DNA of 64,000 bases. It comes from Sycon ciliatum. Lineage: Eukaryota > Porifera > Calcarea > Leucosolenida > Sycettidae. The DNA is taken from the NCBI RefSeq assembly GCF_964019385.1, contig NC_088645.1, positions 11,742,692 through 11,806,691 on the forward strand. Reading direction: 5' to 3'. The position numbers and the translations under genes are program-made. The stretch's first letter is position 1. Each line of letters begins with the position of its first letter. A model generated the notes under the pieces. The model had not been told where the DNA came from. It saw only the letters and a program-made list of their open reading frames with translations, and did no database searches. Positions 20,077 through 30,558 of the stretch are shown here, piece by piece.

Positions 20077-20561
20077 TTGAGTAGGCTGAGGAAGATTGTG
20101 CCTGAAGAGCACCACTTATATAGTGCTCTCCAGGCACAAACATCACCAGGGATACAAACTTACAGAGACGCTCCGTTTCCAGCGCGACAAACACCTCGTG
20201 AACACCAGATAGCAGCGTGAGCCAGTGTCGCTCCTGGACGGTGAGAACAGACGTCGAGGACCCTCGGTCATTCGCAACGCTGTCACCTCCAAACCAACTA
20301 GTCGCAAGCCCGCGCTGGGCACAACAGTACGAAAATTTAATAGTAAAAAAAATACTATTTCGTACTGTTGTGCCCAGCGCGGGCTTGCCACTAGTTGGTT
20401 TGGAGGTGACAGCGTTGCGAAGGTCCTCGACGTCTGTTCTCACCGTCCAGGAGCGACACTGACTCACGCTGCTATCTGGTGTTCACGAGGTGTTTGTCGC
20501 GCTGGAAACGGAGCGTCTCTGTAAGTTTGTATCCCTGGTGATGTTTGTGCCTGGAGAGCAC

Positions 20562-20569
20562 TATATAAG
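20562..20569 (+). promoter_or_regulatory. TATA-like box ahead of the right-arm ribozyme
   Basis: TATATAAG lies 39 bases before the ribozyme; its mirror image (CTTATATA, about 20115-20122) precedes the left-arm ribozyme. Polymerase II transcription is an inference. Confidence 0.35.
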
Positions 20570-20607
20570 TGGTGCTCTTCAGGCACAATCTTCCTCAGCC
20601 TACTCAA

Positions 20608-20653
20608 GCTCAACTGATGAGGGGTGAATTCCCCGAAACACTGTGTATTGAGC
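20608..20653 (+). ncRNA. Hammerhead ribozyme, right arm of the foldback element
   Basis: Helix I GCTCAA (20608-20613) pairs with TTGAGC (20648-20653). The core CTGATGA is followed by helix II GGGG/CCCC with a TGAATT loop, GAAA, and helix III CAC-T-GTG. Cleavage is expected after A20647 (GTA). All core bases are present. Confidence 0.8.
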
Positions 20654-21342
20654 AGGGAGTGGTGCTTTCTTCCAGGTTTGCCGAGTCGAAGGTTCGATGG
20701 ACTTCTCGTGTGCTCTGGATAGCAGCCGTGAGTCAGTCATGTGTCAAGTAAAGTCGGCGGAATAGCGCGAGCTCCAGTGTGGGGAGCAAACACTTTCTGT
20801 TTTTGTTTTGTTATTGTTTTCCTCCTTTTGAATTGGGTTTATTGAGTTTATTGATCGAGTTTATTTTTTAAATAATTATAAAAAATTGATTTAAAGTTTT
20901 TTGGTTCGGGTTTGAAATTCTTTATTTTACACATGCATTTTTCTTATTTCTTCTCCAGTGTATGTTTTATTCCATTTTTAAACCATTGTGTTAATTTGCC
21001 CGTAAAAGAGGCCTACAGAAAAAAAACTAAAAAGTAGCGGGCAATGCGTATGAGCACACCATTAACCGATATTTCTGTAACCGCTATTTTAAAAGACACT
21101 CCTTATACAAGTACAAGTATCATAGGGATAAATAGTTTTAGTCTGCGTTAACACGACAACGAAGTGCCACCAAAAAAGGAACGAAATCGTTGTGTTTACT
21201 ACATGTATCATCGTTTATACAGTAATTATACTGTACTACAAGGCACGAAAACGCACCCGAAACGGAAGGAAACAGAATTCAATACTCTCCTTTTTACAAT
21301 TATTAAAAAGTTGCTTGCTGATCTTTTTCATTCTTTCTGCAG

Positions 21343-22538
21343 CATTGGATGCGTGCCATCATGCTGCATGTGATACCTGCCAGACCCTCTATCGAAGCTG
21401 TCCTGCATTAGCAGGGGCAAGTGGAACAAGTCAGCATCAATACTACTGCAGTAGTGCATCTAACTACACCTGCCCAACATCAACTGTCCTGCAGCCTACA
21501 AACCGTACAATGCAGCCGACAACCTCTCCTCAACAGAACACCTCTGTAGCAGTTACAGCAACGCGTGTCGATGTGGCTACATCTTACACACTTAAATATA
21601 ACTCATCCAGTGAAGTCTCAACGCAAACTACAGCGGCGGATGTTACGCAGCCGGCAAACAGTACAACACAGCCGACAGCCTCTCCTCAACAGAACACCTC
21701 TGTAGCAGTTACAGCAACGAGTGTCGACGTGGCTACATCTTACACACAAAAATATAACTCGCCCGGTGAGACATCCTCCCCACATCCCAGCCCATTGACA
21801 GGAACATCCAAGCCTGATTCATCCGCTCCAGTATCACAAATTACTACAACAAGTGCAGATGTGGCCATCATTTATGTCTCAGGGCCATCAACTAGCGTCA
21901 TCTTGTCCATTGGTGTGCCCTTGATAATCCTCGCACTGTGCTTGCTACTAGTACTACTATACCGAAGGAAGAAGCGCAACTCCCTGGCAGAAGCTGATCA
22001 GTCACGGCTGCGACATCTAGAGTCCGAAAACGGGCTGATGCTCCCGCGTCCCTCAGGTAGCTATGCAGCCCAACCTCAGACAAGTAGTGGAGCAGCACAA
22101 AATCGGTCCGAGACTGTATACTATGATATTGCGTTGGAACCAGTGAAAGCAAGTAATTCCATGCGGATTTCCAGGTCTTCGGCCATTGCTGACGGTGAGA
22201 ACCAGCGCCCTGACGATGCGGACGTTCCAACGGCTTCATTGAACAGTGAACATCACCTCGCCCCGCTATACTCCGAGCCGGACGCACCTGCAGATGCCAA
22301 TGCCAGAGCGCAGGGATGTCACTACACCCTACCATCTACAGGTACACAATCACGTGCCAACCGCTATGAAAGCCTGGGTCCCCATAGCAACGCTCTCCCT
22401 GGTGGTACATCTCCCACTGAGAATGGAGCAAACAATGCTGGGAACACGCCCGTATCATCCTCCTTTACTCATGACAATACTCGGCATCAGGTCTACGAGA
22501 ACGTCTCCACGGAGCTGTCAGGCGCCGTCAAATTGTGA
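21343..22538 (+). CDS. Gene B exon 3: Cys module, stalk, membrane helix, tyrosine-rich tail
   Basis: Acceptor TTCTTTCTGCAG at 21342, phase 1 to match exon 2; TGA at 22536-22538; 397 codons. Six cysteines (ACHHAACDTCQTLYRSC, then YYC and YTC) form a small probable disulphide module. A Ser/Thr stalk contains two copies of a block starting QP(T/A)N(R/S)T and running through SPQQNTSVAV and VDVATSYT. Then come the helix (VILSIGVPLIILALCLLLVLL), a basic stop (YRRKKRN) and a tail of about 180 residues. Tail tyrosines sit in YYDI, YSEP, YTLP, YESL and YENV, which could serve as SH2 or endocytic motifs; YENV fits a Grb2-type YxN site. The assembled protein has about 596 residues. Its function is unknown; the layout suggests a cell-surface receptor or adhesion protein. 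Confidence 0.85.
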
Positions 22539-22785
22539 ACACACCTACGATTCCATATTTGCTGATCTGTAAGGAGACCTTGAGTCTGTGGGGATTGCCC
22601 TATTAAATATGAATAGATAATAATAATCTTTGTTCATTTTTCAGTTGCAAGTTTATTGATAGTACACGCATTCGTTATTGCTCTCGCTTTCATTGTTAAA
22701 ATTCACACTTGTAAATTTCACTGCTGTTGTTCCTAGCGTTATTTCTCTAACTTAGATCTTCGATAATAGTTCAATTTTGTTTTCA

Positions 22786-23066
22786 ATAATAATAATAATA
22801 ATATTAACTGGTTTGAGGGAAAGAGACAAACGGGAAAAGTCTGAAGAAAAAACTGACTGTCACCACGAGGACTCGAACCAGGGACCTTTGTTTGTAGCCA
22901 GCGATGCTCTAACCACTGAGGTATGGTGTAGTCGTCATCCCAGCAGAGGCCCTTCAGCATTTTCTTCAGACTTCGTAACTCACGCTTCCTGTGAATCCAC
23001 ACAGGTGGGTGGGACGCAACCCTCACTGTAACCCACACACTTCACGTACAAACTAGCACGCGGGGA
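22786..23066 (-). mobile_element. tRNA-derived SINE, cut by a LINE
   Basis: The minus strand has an A-box-like CTCAGTGGTTAGAGC and a B-box GGTTCGAGTCC, a unique body, and a tail of AAT repeats on its left. The 5' end is missing at 23066, where the LINE starts. Confidence 0.8.
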
Positions 23067-26057
23067 TATAGATTGCCGTGATCACGAGCTCTTATGGATT
23101 TCCCTGGCAATGCACTCCGGAACAAAGACTGTTCTGGGTGCGCTCTACCGGCCTGGCTCTTGTGCAGAGACAGACACCAGCCTGATGGACTACCTAGACA
23201 ACACTTTGGATGATGTCCGCCGTCTTGGCAGCAATGTTATAATTGCAGGGGACTTCAACGTGCATAATTCAGCCTGGCTACAGAGTAGCAAGACTACCCG
23301 AGCCGGTGAATGCCTGGAGGAAGTCTGCGCAGCACATCATCTTGTCCAGCATGTCACCCAGCCAACCCGCGGCAACAATACTCTCGATCTTATCATCTCC
23401 GATTTCCCACACCCCGTACGCACCACAGCCTATGGACCACTTGGACGATCTGATCATGCCGTTATCATTGCCGAGTTTCTCCAACAGCATCCACGACGCG
23501 AAGATCCTGCTGTTCGACAGGTTTGGAAATACGCCCTTGCTGACTGGCACCGCCTGAGAGCCTACCTCCGCAACATAGACTGGCCCGCCAAGATCCATGG
23601 GTGTGCGGAGCAGTCCTGTCAGCGCGTAACTGATGTCATCATGCATGGAATGAAACAGTTCATACCATCCAAAGAGCTTGTGGTGCACCAATCCAACCCT
23701 GTATGGTGGACACCGGACTGTTCTAACGCCAATCATGCCAAGGAGCGGGCATGGAAGCTGTGGCGACGCAATCCCCGCAACGATAACCACAAGGTCCAGT
23801 ACATCACAGCTGTTAACCACGAAGTGGAAGCGTGTCATGCAGCGCGATTAGCACATCAACGTAGAATTCGCAACAAGCTTACTGCAGGTTTCCTCCGGGA
23901 CAAAGAGTGGTGGTCAACCATCAAGAGCGCAGCAGGCAAGGGACGTTGCTCTGACATCCCCCTGCTGACCAACCCTGCAGGACAAGAGTTCCACTCTTCT
24001 CGTGAGAAAGCCGAGTGCTTTGCAGCGCATTTTGCGAACAAGTGTAGCCTTGGCAATAACGACCTCTGTGCTGCTGACCTGCCTGACCTGCAACGACCTG
24101 CCTATGCCACGCTAAAGCACATTCACTTCCGCGCAGCAACGGTCAAACGGCACTTGGCGAACTTGGCTGTATCAAAAGCAACTGGACCGGATGGCATCTC
24201 TGCTCGTGTGCTCAAGATGTGCTCATCTGAACTTGCAGACCCACTGGCAAAGCTCTTCGCCCTCTGCTTCTTAGCCGGTGTGCAACCTAGGGCATGGAAA
24301 CTTGCCCATGTAGTCCCAGTCCACAAACGGTCCTCCAGATCTTTGGCATCGAACTACCGACCAATATCACTGCTAACGATCATGTCGAAAGTCATGGAGG
24401 GCATTGTAAACACGCAACTGGTTAACTACCTAGAGAAGCATGAGGTGTTGCCAAACAGCCAGTTTGGATTCCGACGTGGTAGAGGAACCGCAGAACTCTT
24501 AACGGCTCTCCAACATGAATGGGTCCACACCATAAGTACTGGCGGTTGTGTCCAGGTCCTCGCCGTGGATATTGCCGGTGCATTTGACCGGGTATCGCAC
24601 ACAGGAGTGCTGTACAAAGCAAAGCAGGCCGGCGTCGACGGACGCCTGCTTGTATGGCTACAGGACTACCTCACCAACCGAAACATCCGCGTTGTGGTTG
24701 GAGGCCAGACGTCAGATGCTCAACCCATCCAGGCTGGTGTCCCCCAAGGCAGCATCCTAGGACCCAGCCTCTTCCTTCTATACACCTGTGACATTGAACA
24801 ATGTTTAACTCCAGGGACGCAGCTGAGCAGCTTTGCAGACGACACTACACTCTACAGCTTAGTACAGCCAACTGACGATCTCCAACAGTCCACCGCCTCC
24901 CTCCAAGGGTCCCTCAACAGTCTTGAGGAGTGGGGCCGCAAGTGGCGTATCTGTTTTGAGCCAGCCAAGACACAGCGCATGACTCTACATCGCAAGCACG
25001 TTCCCCCCTGCACTCCACCAGTCACCTTTGGAGGTGAAGCACTCCAGGAGACAGATACCCTGAAGCTGCTGGGAGTCATGCTCGACCCTACTCTCTCCTA
25101 CAGAGCGCACACTCGCAGTGTTGCACTGCGCGCCTCCCAAAGGCTGGGTTTCCTACGAAAGGCAGCACCCATCCTGGACGACCATGGTCGAGTGACGGTC
25201 TACAAGGGATTCGTGCGACCCCTACTTGAATATGCCCCACTGGCCTGGTCGAGCGCAGCCGCAACTAACATGGCCCAGCTGGACAAGGTTCAGCAACGTG
25301 CCCTGCATTTCCTGGGACCTGGAACCATCCTCCAAAGTCTTCAGCTTCGTCGGATGGTGGCAGCCCTGTCATACTTGTTCAAGCTGCACTACATTCCAGG
25401 GCCTCCCCAGGTAAAGGCCATGCTGCCACCAACCAAGCCCCCTGCCGTAGCTAGCATGTGCACACGGCAAAAACGTCAGACGCACCATGCCTTTCAGCTG
25501 AAGTGGACACCCCCTCGCACAGCCCCTGACTACCTCCTGCGATCCTTCCCCTTCTTCGCCATCACACCCTGGAACAACCTGCCTGCGGACCTCCTGCTTC
25601 ACGAGCCTAATTCAAGACGCCTCCAAACCTTCAAGGTCAACGTATGTAAGGATCTAATCCGAAAGAGATGGCTGTGGTCCACACAGTACCTGTGACGATG
25701 ATATTGAGATTTGAGACCCATTTAGTATTTACCTCTCTACTACTTGCTTGTTATGATTATTGTTCTCTCTCTTCATTTTCCCTTCTGGTTTAGTCATAAC
25801 ACGTATTTATATTATTTGGTGCAATACTAGCGCCCCTTTCTCGCACCAAATTATTATTTTTGCTACCTGACCATGCAACCCCCCCTTTTTTTCGATGCCA
25901 GGTTGCAACGCTAACGCCGAGACCCCTGGTCGGTCGAGTTGCTCCCTGTACATGGGCACGTCGTCCCTACATCCCCTGTGTCCTGTCTTGTGTTTGTCTC
26001 CACATGTCTCTTTGTAGGGCTGTGTTCCCAATAAATAAAAAATAAAAAATAAAAAAA
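23067..26057 (+). mobile_element. 5'-truncated LINE at the duplication junction
   Basis: It starts in the endonuclease coding region directly after truncated SINE sequence (GCACGCGGGG) and ends in an AATAAAAAATAAAAAA tail touching the first base of copy two (26058). No target duplication is visible, because the two flanks are not one former site. Confidence 0.85.
23068..25695 (+). CDS. LINE ORF: partial APE endonuclease and full reverse transcriptase
   Basis: Open from the truncation point (ELLWISLAMHSG, first Met 23110) to TGA 25693-25695, 861 codons from that Met. Endonuclease motifs GALYRPG, IAGDFNVHNSAW, LDLIISDF and RSDHAVII are present, but the first part of the domain, with its metal-binding Asn and Glu, is missing. 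RT motifs are KATGPDGISARVLK, YRPISLLTIMSKVME, SQFGFRRGRG, VLAVDIAGAFDRVSH (A), AGVPQGSILGPSLF (B), SSFADDTTLYS (C, near residue 577) and KLLGVMLD. The end has VYKGFVRPLLEYAPLAWS and WNNLPADLL. The RT is intact but the element is 5'-truncated and probably dead. A decayed relative is at 47036. Confidence 0.9.
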   Translation: MDCRDHELLWISLAMHSGTKTVLGALYRPGSCAETDTSLMDYLDNTLDDVRRLGSNVIIAGDFNVHNSAWLQSSKTTRAGECLEEVCAAHHLVQHVTQPTRGNNTLDLIISDFPHPVRTTAYGPLGRSDHAVIIAEFLQQHPRREDPAVRQVWKYALADWHRLRAYLRNIDWPAKIHGCAEQSCQRVTDVIMHGMKQFIPSKELVVHQSNPVWWTPDCSNANHAKERAWKLWRRNPRNDNHKVQYITAVNHEVEACHAARLAHQRRIRNKLTAGFLRDKEWWSTIKSAAGKGRCSDIPLLTNPAGQEFHSSREKAECFAAHFANKCSLGNNDLCAADLPDLQRPAYATLKHIHFRAATVKRHLANLAVSKATGPDGISARVLKMCSSELADPLAKLFALCFLAGVQPRAWKLAHVVPVHKRSSRSLASNYRPISLLTIMSKVMEGIVNTQLVNYLEKHEVLPNSQFGFRRGRGTAELLTALQHEWVHTISTGGCVQVLAVDIAGAFDRVSHTGVLYKAKQAGVDGRLLVWLQDYLTNRNIRVVVGGQTSDAQPIQAGVPQGSILGPSLFLLYTCDIEQCLTPGTQLSSFADDTTLYSLVQPTDDLQQSTASLQGSLNSLEEWGRKWRICFEPAKTQRMTLHRKHVPPCTPPVTFGGEALQETDTLKLLGVMLDPTLSYRAHTRSVALRASQRLGFLRKAAPILDDHGRVTVYKGFVRPLLEYAPLAWSSAAATNMAQLDKVQQRALHFLGPGTILQSLQLRRMVAALSYLFKLHYIPGPPQVKAMLPPTKPPAVASMCTRQKRQTHHAFQLKWTPPRTAPDYLLRSFPFFAITPWNNLPADLLLHEPNSRRLQTFKVNVCKDLIRKRWLWSTQYL

Positions 26058-26286
26058 TACTCCTGATTACACACAACTGTCTGCAAGTACGCAATCACAC
26101 CCTCATCCTTACCAAAGTCTCGGTCTCCATAACAACGACACTCGCGTAGGTGACTCCTCTGCTGAGAGCGAATCCAACAATTCCATGAGCATGTCCAGGT
26201 CACCCTGTGTGACCGACAACACAAAGCAGGAACATGAAGATGTGGCCATGGTGATACAAAACCATCCCTTCTCTACCTCGGTCTGA
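26058..26286 (+). pseudogene. Duplicated last 229 bases of member A
   Basis: It carries the second YTQLSASTQ...YQSL unit of the A tail up to TGA, with few changes. Nothing upstream belongs to a gene, so it is a non-functional by-product of the duplication. Confidence 0.85.
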
Positions 26287-26799
26287 CCATCGCTTTGTAT
26301 GTTGCTAATCCCTTCCTCCCCCTTTTGTGTGCGCGTTTTTTGTTGTTTTTCCTCTTTTTCCGTGGTTGGTCTCACCCTCTCCTCAATTCAATTGGCCATC
26401 TTGGCACGCTACGAGGTGCATAAATACATAAATAAATCACTGAATTTAATCATAGTGGAGAGATCCTCAACTTTGAGGAGCAGTTGGAGCGAGCAGGCGC
26501 TAAAGCCCGCTGCAAGGTTGCCACGTTCCTCAATGGGCGTCGTGACGCAGTGTACACATTGAGAGCACCTACATGTACATTGTCATGTACATGTACAATG
26601 TAGACTGTAGGACTATGGCAGCACAATCGTCATGCCTTGCCAATCTGTCAAACTCCATGCCATGTAATAATACATGACTGTGTAGACTCAGCAAGTCGCA
26701 CGTGCCTAGGGCGTGCCTTTGACTTTACTACTGTACTGGCAAGTATAATCATTGTAGGTGTGTTTTCACAGAACATCACCCGTACCGTACGGCCGTAGA

Positions 26800-26835
26800 C
26801 ATGTGCATTGTGCATGTACATACACAATGCACATG
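26800..26835. repeat. Perfect hairpin, copy in the C upstream region
   Basis: The same 13-bp stem and 10-base loop as at 5306-5341. Confidence 0.7.
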
Positions 26836-27094
26836 CACAACGCGTCATGTACATGACTGTATGTTCTCTCTAAAATAATGCTTTATTTACCCCTTGCTTC
26901 TGATCCATCGTCGCATTTTGATATTTTCATACACAGTAGGTGCAAACCCAGTGGTATTCTTCACGCTAGACACGCTTTTTTTTTAAGATTCCCACAGCTT
27001 ACCCAGCGAATTAAGTAAGGCGTCGACGGCTCTAGGGAGTATTGTGTCGCCACGGACAACAGGTACACGGGTGATAAGAGAAAAAAGACATTCT

Positions 27095-27807
27095 ACGGTA
27101 CTCCCATTACCAACAAGAAATAGAATAAACGAGGCGCTCCAGAAGATCACTACAACAAAGAAGGAACGAAGCGTCGAACACTACGGAGTACTGTGCTATG
27201 ACTGACAACTAGTACACGGGTGATAAAAGAAAAAAAAGTCCCCTGCTTTTTAGCACACAGCACGCGACATTTGTCACCTGTCATTGACATCACTGTCCTG
27301 TTTGGCACATAGCATTGGCTAGGATCCTGATGATTGACGTCTTCACATCCCGTAATCAACAATCATATACCGGTAGCTAACTCGCCACTCAGGTGTGCAA
27401 GGCATAGGCATAGTGGTGGCCTGCGGAAGCGAAGGCTAGTTTGTGTGTTTCTGAACATTCAAGCGATGCCAACGCGAATCCCGCGAATTATTAAAACTCT
27501 GTTACTCGCTAGCGTGCCGAACAAAAACCAGGTCACACTTGGCACTGCAGGGACACTCCTCACTTGCACGCGTCTGCACTAGTAGTCAGCACATCCAGTA
27601 ACATTATTCCCTCCGGTCTGCAGTTGGAGGTTGATTCAATGAATTTATCTGGAACTGAACGTTTCCTGGAAAGGAGAAGGTCACGAAGGTGCTGGTATTT
27701 GTCAGAGGAGTTTCTCCAGTTAGGGCGTATGTTGTATCGTGTCTCGTAGTGGGAGTCTTGAACGATAGGAGCGTCTGCCGGCGCGCTGACACCATCTCGT
27801 TGAGAAA
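27095..27807 (+). promoter_or_regulatory. Conserved upstream region of gene C
   Basis: Homologous to 5596-6203 and 56013-56642. A 111-bp insert (27384-27494) flanked by AACTC on both sides (27379-27383 and 27495-27499) is unique to C; it has no ORF and looks like a small transposed piece. Confidence 0.5.
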
Positions 27808-27892
27808 ATGAAGTGCGGAGTGCCGCCCATCGTTGTGCTGATCATACATGTAGGTGTGTTCGGAGTGATACTACGGGACACTGGAGCAACAG
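27808..27892 (+). CDS. Gene C exon 1: signal peptide
   Basis: ATG 27808; identical protein to exon 1 of B, ending ACAG|GTAAGA in phase 1. Intron 1 is only about 1.15 kb because C lacks the LINE. It contains the GT array (27905-27972), the LINE 3' fragment with poly-G (28300-28570) and the tRNA-like remnant. Confidence 0.85.
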
Positions 27893-27903
27893 GTAAGATG
27901 ATT

Positions 27904-27943
<40 letters not shown>

Positions 27944-28299
27944 TGCATGTGTGTGTGTGTGTGTGTGTTTGTGCGTGAGTGAGTATGTGTGTGTATGTGG
28001 TGCCAGCTAGTTCGGTTGGTGGGTACACTTATGCCTGATTGTGTTGGGTCTGTTGCCAACGGTCTCGGCTACTTGAAGGTGTAATGTTGTACCTGCCACC
28101 TTCGTTGTTGGTTCCAGGGTTCATATACTTTCTATTTGAAGTATACATACCTGTTAACCATGGACTGCTTCTGGCTAGATTAACTCTAGTGTAATCAATG
28201 GTGCTAGTGAAGCTAATATCAGATCCACTCTGATTTAGTCACACACACTAGTAGCACGTATTTATTACCTTCACTGGGGGCAGGGGTAACTGCAGTTGG

Positions 28300-28570
28300 A
28301 TTCTAGGACGGATGCCACAGACGGAGTCATCCGCGGCCAAGTCAATAATTCCCTCTCTTCACACATTAGGCAAACTCAAGCTGGATACAAATCTATTTCA
28401 TTCCTTGGTGCTGACCGCTTTAATGCGCTTCCCGGGGGGGGGGGGGGGGGGGGGGGGGGCCTTCGCACTAATCACATCCCCAATTTATTTCGCCAGGAAC
28501 TTAACAAATTCATTCATCTGTTGGGAATGCCCAAGTAAAATAATAAAATACAATACAATACAAAATCACC
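28300..28570 (+). mobile_element. LINE 3'-end fragment with poly-G (copy in C)
   Basis: Duplicate of 6690-6960. The G run is slightly longer than in B. Confidence 0.6.
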
Positions 28571-29042
28571 ACTGAGCAAAGGGAATTCAACGCACTACAT
28601 TTTCTACCCGAATATGCAAGTGGGTGCGTGGTTCAAATAGTTAGAGCACTGTTCTGAACATGATGTTGTGAGATACAATGCCAGTTCGATACGGGTCAAG
28701 TTGGAGTGTTTACCTGACGCATTGGGGTGTGTTTATGTGTGGTTTTATTTGTACATGTACATGTGTATGTGTGTACATGCATGTGTTGTGTGTGTGTGTG
28801 TGTTGGTGCGTGTGCCTGTATGTGTATGTGTGTGTGTTTGTGGGTGCGTGTGTGTGTACATGCGCGCATGTGAACGTGTGTACGTATGACGGTGGGAACA
28901 TTTGTGGATGTGTCCGTGTACATGCATGGTACATGTGTGTGTATGCATATGCGTGTGCATGTGTGTGTATCCATATGCGTGTGCATGTGTGTTTGTGTGC
29001 TTTGGGCGGGAATGTTGGAACGTGTTTCTCACCACCTTGCAG

Positions 29043-29555
29043 CCTCGACAGCATGCATTTTGTCTGGAAGTGCAGGAAATCTTACCATTGATAATCACGC
29101 TAGGCTGACAAGTGCGCCGCCCAGCAGTGCACCACTTCTCCAACCGCGGACAATTGTCCCTTTCCCGAACATATCCTTCTACAGCAGCTGTTCACTTGTC
29201 CAGATTGATATTATTGCAGACGGGCTTGGGTCGCTCTGCTACCCGAACTTGGCCATATTGGAGGAATTCCCTGGAAAAAAGTATCAGACTGCCTCTAAAC
29301 TCATTCCACCTAGTACACATATGGGGGGCATTGCAACATGGACTGCGGTGCCCCTTGATGGCTACATATCTGATAACAGCAGTGTGACGAAAGCTTATAT
29401 ACTTGGGATCGCCGTTCAAGCCAACTGCCAGTTGAATACAAAAGTCATCTCATCGGAATTCGCTTTCGTCTTGCTGCAAGGCACAGCACCCCGTGTGTTA
29501 CAGAAGTTTTCCTTTGGTGCGGCCCTAGAACCTCGTGTCACATTGACCATCCGTG
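29043..29555 (+). CDS. Gene C exon 2: extracellular domain
   Basis: Acceptor CACCTTGCAG at 29042, donor GTAAGT at 29556, 513 bases, phase 1 at both ends. It differs from exon 2 of B almost only near residue 23 (APPSSAPLLQ versus APGAGPLRQ, one codon longer). The four cysteines and the FPNISFYSSC and GKKYQTASKLI blocks are intact. The domain family is unrecognised. Confidence 0.85.
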
Positions 29556-29598
29556 GTAAGTGCCAATCATTCATGCAGGTATTATAATTATACTCATT

Positions 29599-29648
29599 GC
29601 TGTAGATAGCAAGCTGTTTTTGGCCATAAAAAGCCTCATCAGTACAGC
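29599..29648 (-). ncRNA. Degenerate hammerhead ribozyme in intron 2 of C
   Basis: The same changes as the copy in B (GAAA to AAAAA; weakened helices II and III). It lies 43 bases after the exon 2 donor and is predicted to be inactive. Confidence 0.75.
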
Positions 29649-30558
29649 AACGAGCTTTAATTAAGCAAGCCGAGCTACCAGCCATGGTGCAAAGGAAGCA
29701 CCACAGACATTACGATAGCTCGTCGCTCTAGCGCCAGAGTGCTCTAACTAAAGCTTAAAAGTGGCGTTGTTTCCGTTTCTCGTAATTCGAGAGATTTTTA
29801 TAACAATAATCGGCTAGGTGTTCGAGAAAGACTTTTGTAGGTCTCCTTGCGCTTTCGAGCTGTAGTCATTTTTCTTGTTGATCCCTTCCATTTGGGCTTA
29901 ATTTGACTTCTCGTTAGCTTGGATACAAATTTTTTTGGCCATATCCAACAAGCCTGGTGACAAATCAATATCGTTATTATAGTTTATCCCTTTCCATTGA
30001 GTCAATAGGCAACGTCGGTCGGCAGCGGCAGTAGATCGGATTCATTGCCGCTCGCCTTATCAAAATACACAGAAAAATACCACTACGCTCTGCTTCGTTC
30101 TTTCGCCCCTGCTCAACATTATCATTGCATTTGTTCGCGTGCGTGGTCGCTCCTTGGCCTTGCATGTGTAAGTGGCAGTGCGGCGTGGTCGGCTGCAACG
30201 GCGGTCGATAGCGTGTACGGTTTCATTGCCGCTCGCTCCGTAACACTGATACCAGCATTTTTACTATTCATCATTCTTTGCAAATTCTTCACCACGGTCA
30301 CTTCAAATCAACTGTATCTTTAGTTCGGCACACTGCCACGAGATTGGTGCCTTCGTCACACTGCTCCTTTCTCGTTGTAATTGGCTTCCGGCTTCAACTA
30401 GGCTTGCAAACACACGTAGAGTTTGACCGTAAAAATGTTCTTTTTTATCAGCTGTTTTGGCCATTCCAATGGCTCTGCAGTGCGTTTGGCAGGATCGTTA
30501 CTTCTCCTTTGTTAGGGCTGTGCGCATCGCTGTTGGTAGCTGCATTTGGTAATCCACA

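Larger units (their letters stand above)
19876..20800. mobile_element. Large foldback element with two divergent hammerhead ribozymes
   Basis: Two arms of about 430 bp run from AGAAAGGGTTTGCTCC to GGAGCAAACACTTTCTG around an AT-rich centre (20338-20365). Each arm has a TATATAAG-like box followed about 39 bases later by a hammerhead. A collapsed copy without the middle lies at 38891-39115, and half an arm at 34297-34415. There is no ORF. Inverted terminal units with ribozymes are known from Penelope-like elements; membership is inferred. Confidence 0.8.
4519..23066 (+). repeat. Tandem segmental duplication, first copy (gene B)
   Basis: From CTCCTGATTACACAC at 4519 onwards, the sequence matches 26058 onwards through the end of A, the upstream region, all three exons and both introns of B, to the SINE at 22786-23066. 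It is longer than copy two because of a LINE at 7230-11289 and about 4.5 kb (16145-20690) that is absent from C. Confidence 0.92.
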
